Below are positions 32,901 to 44,800 of a DNA stretch of 64,000 nucleotides, piece by piece. Position 1 is the stretch's first letter; the number at the start of each line of letters is the position of its first letter. This stretch comes from Mytilus californianus. Its lineage: Eukaryota; Mollusca; Bivalvia; Mytilida; Mytilidae. Location of the stretch: positions 104,908,140-104,972,139 of the forward strand of contig NW_026262712.1 of the NCBI RefSeq assembly GCF_021869535.1, read 5' to 3'. Below the pieces are notes generated by a model. That model had not been told where the DNA came from and did not search any database. It saw only the letters and a program-made list of their open reading frames with translations. Position numbers and translations under genes: made by a program.

Positions 32901-35788
32901 AACAATAACAAACAATGGACCCCAAACTAATGGTAATAGCTCACACTAAGGTATTGTAAAGGTTGAAATAAAGTAAATGTAAATAAAAATATCCATCTCT
33001 TCAAAGGAAAGCTGAATTATTCACATAACATTTCTGTCTGTCTGCTAATGGTGATTAAATAAATAAAATGTTACCTGCCAAAAGAAGCACTGTAGGTAAT
33101 TCATATAGTTACAATTCATCCATAAGTTGTAGTGAAAAAGACATCAAAAAGTAAGTTATCGCTAAAGAGTTTGATTTTTTCTAAAACACTTAAATATTAG
33201 GGGGGATAGACTTTTACTTAATAACCAATTAAAATGTGATTGAAAAAAACAACATATAAAAATTTGCATGGCATAGCATCACATCAACCGGTTTTGAAAT
33301 CAAAAACAAATTTCATAAATGAGTACTTTTTTCAATATTATCCACATTCAAAGCAATGCAAAAAATCTTACTAAAACAGTTAAGGAATGAAATTTGTGAC
33401 TAAATGTTTTCAACTTAGTTCAGCTACATGTCCAGCAAAATGAATATATAAAGTGAATATTTTTATTACTACACAAGTTTACAGTAAGATTATCTTAGAG
33501 AAGAATGGCTAGAAACCTCTGATTTTTGTAACATTTAGTTTCTGATTTTGTTACATCGAAAGAGGTAGAATTATAAGCCACAAAATTGTAGTTCTCAACT
33601 CAAGCCTACACAAAAGCGAAAAAAAGTAAAGGAGCGAAATTTCACAAAAACAGAAATAAATATATGAACTAGAATCAGAGATTTCTGATGACAGTGATGA
33701 CCCTGTGAAAATGCATACAAGAAATTTTATTATTATCAACATATATTTGTTTGAAAAAAATGCAACCAGAAAAATATTTGCTATACTAAAATTGGCACAG
33801 TGTTAAAATTCCCTATATGGTGCATTTTGACAAATATATTTCACCAAGCATAAAACAATTATGTAAATCTATCTATCTAGAGAAATATAAATTCCTTTTC
33901 ATTAATTTCCCATAGTGTATGACTTATACAACAAATGAATGCTTATTCTTATTTCTAAAGCTCCTGGAATACGCTTCCATTTTTATAACATAAACCACCA
34001 CCGTCAAAAATGAACTAGTGTGTACCTGTCATAGTAAACTATTAAAGAATATTCTATGATTAGATCCATTTTTCTGATTACTATAAATGCTTGTCTTTTT
34101 TTTTTGTTCCAATATGTCATTATTGCATATTTTCTTAAAGCAAAAAATGTGTTTCCTAATGAAGACCCAAGGGAAAATCTCTCTTCTGTTTCTTTAATCA
34201 AAGCTTCATATAAAACTGATGAGAACTAAGTTACAGCATAAATCATAATAATATGACACATGGTGTTCAGTATAAAATAAATTGGCAAGCAATGTAAACA
34301 ACATACAATGTTAGAGATCAAATTACTGCAGTATTCAAGGTAAATAAAAATATAACAATTAGATTAGTAATCTTCATGTTAGACAAAAGTCTAAATGTAT
34401 GGATAGGGTTATAAAATTAACACCAATACTGAAAGAGAGGGGTTTGTTTCATGTAGGGGAATGTTGAGATGGCAGAGGATAAATTAAATGAATTCAATCT
34501 GTTAGAAATATATCCATTTTTTCATTATTTTACAGCTTTTTATGATTTTTTAATTTTTTTTATGTCTTTTTTCTTTGCTTTTTCTCTTTATTCTGTAATA
34601 ACTCTAACATACATTTACTTTTGTCTATTTTTTTCATATATAGTCTATACGTTTAATTTCATTTTTTTTTTTACAGTACATAAATAAATAAAATACAAAA
34701 GATTTATCCTTTGCCATCTTATTCGATTTAACATTTTATCTTTCAATTCTCAAGGAACTGACTCATTTCAAGATGTCACACGCATAACATTGTATTCCCA
34801 AACTACCATTCATTTAATACATAAACCTCTAAGCTGTTTTCTTGGAGTAAATATATAGGGGAAAAGGAGGGCTGGAAATCACTTCATGTTTTGCCTTACA
34901 ATTAATTGGTTCTTAATATTTCATTTTGTCCTATACTTTATCCCACTGATTTCTAAAAAGACCACTTCTATAGATAACCTGAAGTGACCTCTGACCCTAT
35001 TATACCATTGCATAAGTAACAGCTTTAATTAAAATAGCTTTGATAAAAGGAAACATTTAGATCAACCCAAATGAAACAGACTAAAAAACAACAACAAATA
35101 CAAAGCTGTCATGCATTTGATTAACTTAAAAAAACGTTTGCATAATTTTTCATTCTTTGTTTTAATGTTAAAACATTGCCATGAGATTAAACCTCATTAA
35201 AATGTATAAAAACATTTTCATATTCCAAAGCAGACCAGTGTATCCTATTCTGGCACATACAATAATATATAAATAGATATGATGCAACATGTCCTTGCAA
35301 ATGATAGCAAGTAAAATGTATGATATATAAATAACACAATTCCATATTTCTATATCAAGACATCTGGCTCAATATAGGAAATAAAATCTCAATGAACTTT
35401 GGCTGGAACTAAAAACAAGGCTTGTCTACTTTCCCACATGTACAAGTCTTGGACGAGCACTAAGTCTGGTTAATGGTGTATGAATATTAAACAGGACATG
35501 AAAAGCACAAGCTCTGGTTCTGTATCACATAATAGAGCATCTTGATCACATGATAATCTTTGTCTAATGAGCAATCAGTTGAAATTTTCTAATGATATCA
35601 AATCTGTCATGTGAAAATGTTGAGTTGTAAAAAAGAAGCTCAAGCTCTCCTTTACTGACAAGTCTTCCATAAAAAGTAAGAAGTCACCCACTAACATACA
35701 TAACATTACAGTAAAATATGATTTTCTGTTTTCACTGTAAAAATTGTACCATAATTAAAAAGATATGAGACACCTAGATGATTTATTT
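29926..35788. other. Intergenic region and probable 3' UTR of the SBF gene
   Basis: About 5.9 kb of AT-rich sequence with no supported gene. A short (GGTT)n run lies near 32770-32793. The right-hand part should include the SBF 3' UTR, whose end I cannot place. The 78-codon frame at 31843-32079 is unsupported. Confidence 0.5.
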
Positions 35789-35878
35789 TCATATAAAACT
35801 ATGTATTTTGTCTATCCAGTCCTGTGCTGTTTTTGCATCACTAGCATAGAAATGGTACATCCTTTTACTGGTTTTCAA
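35789..35878 (-). CDS. Sbf: SBF terminal exon, PH C-terminal helix and stop
   Basis: Encodes [20 protein letters not shown] then WIDKIHSFI and TGA at 35789-35791, matching the conserved end VKTTRRVYNF...AQQWVDRIQS. Acceptor GTTTCAG. An AATAAA lies only two bases after the stop; a more distal signal is likely but I could not single one out. Confidence 0.95.
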   Translation of the reverse strand: MKTSKRMYHFYASDAKTAQDWIDKIHSFI

Positions 35879-38800
35879 CTGAAACATATAAAAATAACAT
35901 GTCAACTATACTACTTATCTTTCTGATACTGTTCCTTCAAAAGACATTCAGTTTCAAGAAAATACATAGACAATTAAAGTACAGAATTCAGGCTTGTATA
36001 GTCTTCGATTTTATTCTCCAAAATTGAACCTGCTTTTCGTTCTGTTTTGGTGTTTCATACTTACGCAGGTGTTTTGTTTTAGCATAAGATCCTTCAAACA
36101 TTAATGTGATAGATATGTTAAACATTATTTTACTCAAGGATAGAACTGTTTTACTTTCAAAGTCGTATTCTAGTGATATCTATTAAGTACAAATTTTCCG
36201 TACACTCTCACCGTATTTATTTTCATTTACATGTGCTATTCGAACTTCCGGTTTAAACATATACAAGTTTCTAAATTGGGGTTTTTTTTTTGGGATTTTG
36301 ACCTATTTTAACACTCGTGAAGTGTTCTAGAATCATTTACAAGCATTTTCAACTTCTATTTGATGATGGAAAACGGGTTTTTCCTTGAAAATACCGCAAA
36401 AAGATCATACACGTTTTGAAATTACCGGAGTTTCATTAGACGTTTTCTAAGTTACAAAAAAAATTTTTTCCTGAATTCTCATGGCGAGAAGGGGGTGCAG
36501 AAAATGTACCAGTGCAAACTATACAAGGCCGATTAAGGTATCCATAGTTCATTTCTGGACAATGTTTGCTTTATCCCTAGAAATTTCTGACATAAAAAAC
36601 AGGAGCAAAACATTGTACTGTACCTTCATCTTATCCTTTTATCCTTTTATATGCACTAAACTTATTGAATCCTTTAAAAATTTTCACCCTCACAATGTTT
36701 AAAATTGATATAAGCACAAACGTGTAGGACTTCATTATACTGGTGTAGATTGTTGTTTCAAAATTTGGAAGGTATGTGGGTCTTCTACACAACACATTTT
36801 TATTAAGTTATGATAGCTTCATAACAAATAAGTATTCTATTAACAAGAGTGCAAATGCTGAAATGTCTTGCCTGTTTTACTTATCACATAAGTCAGTTAA
36901 AACATGCAAGTCAGACATGTATCACATAGGTCAGATGAAACATGCAAGACAGACATGTACACCTTACAATCATTCCATACATTAAGTATAGTGGTCCTAT
37001 CGCTAATGGCACCTCAGAAACAGATCAAACCACAAAATCGTAACATTAACCAATGAACAATGAAAATGGGGTCAAGGTCATATGAACCCTGCAAGACATA
37101 CATGTACACCTTACAATCATTCTATAGTTCCTTACAATCATTCCATAGTTATTTCTTTTTAAACACAGAATGTTTTGAAATTGATTAAAAAGAATAAGAC
37201 AAAGTTATTTAAAATCATCTCTTCCTCAAGAATAAGTGTGTGTAGAAATGTTCTTTATTTTTACCATGTGTGCAAGCTCTACAAAAATACTGGCAGTTTT
37301 GCAAGTGTTTTTTTGTAATTGACTTTTTTCATTCTGCAGTATGTCTTACCAACCTTACCTCAAAAGCTGCATTTTCATCTGATTTCTTCAGTGGTCCCTG
37401 AACATTTTTTATAGGATGGACTGCCTGTACATCAAATAAGTCAATATAGCCTTTACAAGTAGGGTCATCTTTGTAATCATAATATCTCATCTGAAAACAA
37501 TGATCAATACTATAAATAAACGGTGAAGAGCACTCTCACAGCAACACAAGAACATATTTAACCAAAGATATCTACAGGTAAACATACAGTCTTTATCAAT
37601 GGACAAATGTATATAAAATAGCTTGACAAACTAAATATTGAAGTCTGATGAAGGTTATTTGTTAAATCAAATATTATGTTAAAATATCTATGTTTCCTGT
37701 CCCAACAATCACTTGAAATAATGGAATAAGTATAGGGGTTTCAAGTAGAGCCTTATCTGCACATACATCAAAATTTTTTTACATAAGACCCACCAAAAAA
37801 TAAATGGTTAAAAAGCAAAGCATTGCTGATAAAAACAAGAATGTGTCCATAGTACACGGATGCCTTACTCCCACTATCATTTTCTATGTTCAGTGGACCG
37901 TGAAAGTGGGGTCAAAACTCTAATTTGGCAATAAAATTAGAAAGATCATATCATAGGGAACATGTGTACTAAGTTTCAAGTTGATTGGAATTCAACTTCA
38001 ACAAAACCTACCTTGACCAAAAACTTTAACCTGAAGCGGGACAGACGGATGAACGGACAAACGAACGGACGCACATACCGAAAAAACATAATGCACCTCT
38101 ACTATCGTAGGTGGAGCATAAAAAACAACTATGTTTCCAATAGCATGAAATCTGTTACAAATTTGAACAAGACGATTCCTGGTTCTTGACCAGAGTCACT
38201 GCAAGCAATTCATTGAGGAAGCATGTGTACTGAAGCAAAACTGATGAAGATGACTTCCATCACTATGTTAAATTGGACTTGAATAAAGAACTTCCATTAA
38301 TGTAAAACTCTGAGGAAAATTTCAAAATATTGACAAACAGGAAGTGGCTGCATAGCAGATGTAAAAATTGCTCATACAATTCAACTCAACATTATCAAGC
38401 TCAGACCAAATGTAAAATTACTGGCTCCACAGAAACCAATAACAAATTTTACAATAATCTTCTGTGTTCAATGAGAGCTGTAAAATTTGAAACTTTCAGC
38501 AAAAAATAATGGTGGCTGCACCTCAGATGCAAGAATTGACCTACATGCTACAAATCAATATTATAAAGCTGCAGAACAATTTTAAAATCATTCCCTTTCA
38601 TATAAGCAATGACATTTTGATGAACGTTTTCTACTCAAGGTCTATGAATGACAAACAGAGTTGAGCAGTTACTATACCTCCTTTTGCTGTTGGTGACACA
38701 GGTAAAAAAAACACTTGATCTTATGGAATATTTCGCCCACCCCTCTGCCTTTTTTGTTATAATCAACACTTTTTGGGGACCAGGACAAAATTCAAGGGTT

Positions 38801-41800
38801 GCTACCTTAAACAACTAGGTAAGTTAAAAGGTATAAATTCTTTCTACAGACTTAACAACAGTATTTATAACTTTTTTCCCCTCTATAAGAAATGGTAATC
38901 TTTGGACAAAAAAATTGGGGTGGTTGATTTTTTAAGACTTGCAGGCCAAAGATGTCTCTACAAGCTGTCACATGTTAAAAAAAGTTCACCTGGTGTTTAG
39001 TTGAATCCAGTACAAACCACCTCTGCTTCCAGCCTTTTAGTAGTGCTCCCTTTTTGTACAGATACCCCTCTAATGTTCTGTGTTCAGTATTGCTATTGGT
39101 TGGTGTAAAGTTCTCGTAACTTGGGTGTGCTCCTGTTAAAGTTGCTATAGCTGGAAACATGAACAAAAGATAAAATCAACAATTACCATTATCCAAGTTA
39201 AATTGCTGCATTACACTAAACGTTCAATAAACATAGGATTTTAAATGACGGAAACAGAAAAAATAAACTAACAATTAAGGCTGACAAGACAATCACAATT
39301 TTATTCAGACCATGGTGTATATTTACTTCTAATTAATAGTCTAATTTTACCAGTCAACTCTGTTTGTATGTATGTATGTATGTATGTACAGTATGTACAT
39401 AGATCCCTCCATTTTCGGAGCAACCCTAGGGAGCTGCGACGTACAGTGGAATCCTGGTATACACTCCTTATCAGGATTAATGGAGATGTGTCACTAACAT
39501 ATTTACAACAGTATCTACAAGGACAATCCCCACCCCAACACAAAGGGAGTGCTAGGACACGGGGCAGTCTGTTATTATGGTGGAGGAAGCTGAAGTACTC
39601 GGAGATAATCACCGGGCTGCTCAGCAGAAACAGACAAACTGAAGAGACACCAGAAGTTTGATCTCCAGGTCAAAGTCAAGGGCACCTTTCATCAACTGAG
39701 GCCGCCAATGTACCCATACTAGATTTAACTCCGGTCTTGGTACCAGAGATGGGTGTAGGAGGGTGAAAATCATCCTTCTGATGAACTGAAATTTCCAGCA
39801 CCCTCAGTCAGAATCACACTCTGGACCTTCAGCACTGAGGCCATCTGTCTTAACCACTAGACCACAAACCCACATATTGTATCTGGGACTTTTTTAGACT
39901 ACTATCAAGTCACTCTAACATTTAAGGGGTCTCTGTGGCTGAGTGGTCTAAGAATTCATCTACTGTATCACTAGCCTGTCAACACTGGGATTATGAGTTC
40001 GACTCCAATCTTAATTGACTAGGATTGTCAGTTTTCCTACCGAAGGTCAGTGGTTCTCTCAGAGCGCTCTGACTTCCCCCATCAATAAAAACTTACCACC
40101 ACCATATAGTCAATAGTGCTGAAAGTTGTATTAAACATTCAATCAATCCATCCCTAACATTTAGAAGTGAATCTTAAACATATATATCTAAAATATCAAA
40201 CTGATAAGAACCCCTTGCTGTTTAATAAATTTCACAGAAAATCATTTTTTTTCCTCTTTTAACTGCCCGTTTTAGTGCGTTATTCTTGGAATATTTGGAT
40301 AATTTAATGTCTTTGTGCATCCTGTATAGTTTCAGCCAAGTGTTTACATATTTCACTTATTGTACTTCTAATATGTGATGTACAAGTAATATCATTACTG
40401 TATCAGATATTTTTAACTTTGTACTTAGACATACCTCATGACACAGAGCTTGTTTCTGAGCCTCCAGCTCGAGATACATTAGAACTACTATTACTAGATT
40501 TAGCTACTATTTATTATTTTGTACTTGCACATGCCTCCTGACCCAGAGCTGCTTTCTGAGCCTCCAGCTGGAAACACATTTAAAACTACTATTACTAGAT
40601 TCAGCTACTATTTTTAACTTTGTACTTACACATGCCTCCTGACCAAGAGCTGCTTTCTGAGCCTCCAGCTCAAGATACATTAGAACTCTTATTACTAGAT
40701 TCAGCTTCTATTTTTAACTTTGTACTTACACATGCCTCCTGACCCAGAGCTGCTTTCTGAGCCTCCAGCTCGAGATACATTAGAACTACTATTACTAGAT
40801 TCAGCTACTATTTTTAACTTTGTACAGTTCTTTGGGACATGAGACATACATTTTTCATGGCAATTATATCCACAATCACCACAATGCATACCTGTAAGAT
40901 TAACAGTCAAAATATATTGATTAAAATTTTTCATGGCAATCATATCAGTCAAAAGTAAAAGAGGCAATAGACAGCAAAAATATGGTTTTGAATATTTCTT
41001 GGGTTACTACAGCAAAATAAACGTTCAAATTGTCATGATCTACTATGCAAGTACTTATCTTAATAAAATACAGTTGATGTTTTATTTTTGCTGGTACCAA
41101 TCTTTCATAGATTGAGGAAAATTTGTATTTTTGGTCCATATTCAATTTGTGGTTTTGCCAAAGTCTGCATTCACTCCTATAGGAAGTTTGTACTTTGTTG
41201 AACATTTAATATTTGTAGTTAACCTTTACCCAAGAAGTCCACTAAAATTGCTATCCCATAAATAACAAGCATTCTGAGAGTATTGCATGGCAATACATAG
41301 TCCCCTACCAGTTAAAAATTCATTGTAATGGAACAAAATGCTAACTTGATCTATAACTTATCATGGTGTAAACTATATAACAAATATCAAGTCAATATCT
41401 TCAAGCATGACGAAAAAAAGTGTGGAAAACAGATTAATTAAGTGAATTTTCTAAGTCCAAGGACCATAACTCTGCACCAAATCATCAGACCAGAACAAAA
41501 TTCGAACTTGATCTGTAACTTGTCATGATAAAACTATATGCCAATTATCAAATCAATATCTTCAAGCACGAAGAAAAAAAGTGTGGAAAACTGATTTGCC
41601 AGACTGACGGATGGATGGACAGACAGACAGACAGACAGACAGACGGACAGAGTGCAAACCTAAAGTCCCCTTCGACTTCTTCGGTAGGGGACTAATAATT
41701 CATCCACAGTTTACTATCAATGATGCATTGTATATAATGAGAAAACAGTAATGCATACTTTTATTCATTTCTGTCAAAACATTCTTTGCTGAACATGTCT

Positions 41801-44800
41801 AATCTAGTTGATTAATATTTTCATCAATCTTATGTACCTCATCAATAAAATTTCTTTTCTAGCGTCAATGTGTTAATCATTATTCTTAAAGTTTTAAATG
41901 ATATCGAATAAATTTACATTGTATCAAGGATTTAATCACTATAAAAGATCTAGACTAAAGTTCTGTAAATATCATAAATACAGAAGACAATTTTACATGA
42001 TTCAGTCTAGAAAAACATGATTTATTTATCAATTGTAATTGGCTTTCAACTAGCTTTCAGTAATTGCAAGTACTTTGGATCAGAAATTTGTGTCTTTTGT
42101 CTTATGTTAGTTGTTTTTTGTGCTTCATGCTAATCAATTGAATCAAGCCATTTGCAACTGATTTTTACAGTTTGTTCTTGTGTTTTGTTGTTACACCACT
42201 GTCCCAGGTTAGGGGAGGGTTGGAAGAGCCCTATCATTCATACCTTACCACACCACATTCTTCTATAATTCAGTGGTAGTTGGTGTTGAGGTCTGTCATA
42301 ATTGTTGTTTTGTTTTTTTTTTTAACGTAATTCAGTTGTCAGTTTTCTATCTTAAATTACTTCACATTTGACCTGCAGAGGTTTTTATATCTATTAATGA
42401 CGATTGTACATTGACCTATAGCTGGTTACATCCTCATCCTTTGGTTTGGATAGTTGTCGCACTGGCACTCATCATACCACATCTCCTTATTTTTAAAATT
42501 AGTAAAGTTAAAACTCAACAATTTTAAGGAATCCCCATAAATCCTGAGACTCTGAGATTAGGTTAACAAACTTACCCATTTTAAGGAATCCCCATAACAC
42601 CTGAGAATAGTAAGATTAACAAACTCCTCCATTTTAAGGAATCCCCATAACACCTGAGAATAGTAAGATTAACAAACTCACCCGTTTTAAGGAATCCCCA
42701 TAACACCTGAGAATAGTAAGATTAACAAACTCACCTGTTTTAGGGAATCCCTATAACACCTGAGAATAGTAAGATTAACAAACTCACCTGTTTTAAGGAA
42801 TCCCCATAACACCTGAGAATAGTAAGATTAACAATTTCACCTGTTTTAGGGAATCCCCAAAACACCTGAGAATAGTAAGATTAACAAACTCACCCATTTT
42901 AAGGAATCCCCATAACACCTGAGAATAGTAAGATTAACAAACTCCCCCATTCTAAGGAATCCCCATAACACTTGAGAAAAGCAAGGTTAACAAACTCACC
43001 AGTTTTAAGGAATCCCCATAACACCTGAGAATAGCAAGGTTAACAAACTCACCTGTTTTGAAGAATCCCAATAACACCTGAGAATAGCAAGGTTAACAAA
43101 CTTACCCATTTTAAGGAATCCCGATAAATCCTGAGAATAGCAAGGTTAAAGAACTCACCCGTTTTAAGGAATCCCCATAACACCTGAGAATAGTAAGGTT
43201 AACAAACTCACCCGTTTTAAGGAATCCCCATAACACCTGAGAATAGTAAGGTTAACAAACTCATCCATTTTAAGGAATCCCCATAACACCTGAGAATAGT
43301 AAAGTTAACAAACTCACCAGTTTTAAGGAATCCCCATAACACCTGAGTATAGTAAAGTTAACAAACTCACCCGTTTTAAGGAATCCCCATAACACCTGAG
43401 AACAATAATCACAAAAAGCAGGTGTAGTGTATGTAAATTTCTCAAAACGATGTGGCTGACCGAACCTTTTTGCTGCTTCACCGAGCATTTTTCCTTTCAC
43501 TAGAATTTCTAATGTCGAACGTTTATGAATTGATCTGCCATGTGATCTGAGAACAGATAATGAGACATCTTGTCTCTTAGAGTCACGTGATGGTCCTTCT
43601 AATTTGTCCCAGATTATCCGCCATTTCTGTTGCAGGTGCCCTAAATCTGTTTGCACTCTATGTACTTCCTACAAACAAATCAAAATATAATATAACTGAT
43701 TTTAATAGTTAAATAAATCTGGGATCAGACCTAATCACAGGTGTCAAGTATCATACCTCTAAAAGAAAATATTCAACATATTTTGAAACGATGTACACAT
43801 ATCCAAAGTTTATCAGAGGTTGCTGGTCAAAGTTGGCCATACAATGTACCATTTTTCACAGGAAGCAATCTTGAGCTTGTAATTCAGTGGTTGTCCTTGC
43901 TTGCTGTCAGTCATATTTGTTTTTTGCTTGTTTTATCATAATATCTCATTTGAATAGTTTCACTCTTTGTCATGTTAGGACCTTCTATAGCTTGCTATGC
44001 AGTACGGGTTTTGCTCATTGTTGAAGGCCGTGCAGTGCCCTATACATGCTATAGTTGCTTATTTCTATGTCACTTGGTCTCTGGTAGATGGTTGTCTTAT
44101 TACAAAACATACCACATCTCCTTATTTTATATTCAAGCCGATTAGGGACAATATATATCCCATACATATTAAGGTAAACAATAGTTTGATTCTGTCTGTT
44201 CAACATCAGCTGCCTATGTGAGTCTACTAGTTATTATTCTTCCATAGATGTAAGTGTAATGTTAAAAATGTTTTTTTGGGCAATGACCTTCCAGTTTTTT
44301 TCTTCTTCTAAAGTACATTTGAGCCTCCATGTGGTGTAAGCACCTGTTCTTTATTGAAGGCCATTCTGTGAAATTGATATTTTGTATGGAATATATTGTT
44401 TGGTATTTACCACATAACTCTTTCTGTTCAAACTGTGTTTTAAAAAAACTAAACTATGACCAATTCACTCATATTTTAACTGATAATACTGTACCTGTAA
44501 CAAAACTTTAAATGATTCAGGTTCCTGAATTTGTACATTGTCGAAACATATATTGACAACCCGACTAGAACTTGCATTCCCTTCTATAGTCACGTCTTCA
44601 TTTAAGGCCAGTTCTTTCTGGACAGTCTCTATCTCATAGGGTGGACCATGGGCCAAATCTTCATCAATGTAGTAGTCCCAGATTTTCATGTTTGCCAAAT
44701 TTGAATATGGTCTCAAAACCTGCAATTATTTCAACAGAATATTTTCTTTGGAGAATATGAAAAAAAATGTGTGCACAACATTGATTTTATTGGAGACTGT

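Noticed and set aside
35782..35787. AATAAA on the - strand right after the SBF stop
   Set aside because: Only two bases downstream of the stop, too close to be a convincing main polyadenylation signal; noted but not annotated.
38975..39166. Methionine-started reading of the PH exon
   Set aside because: The ATG belongs to the intron before the acceptor; the real exon starts at 39150 by splice site and phase.
40424..40729. CRISPR-like or protein-repeat interpretation of the 100-bp array
   Set aside because: Units have no spacers and are copies of the adjacent exon end and donor, in a eukaryotic intron.
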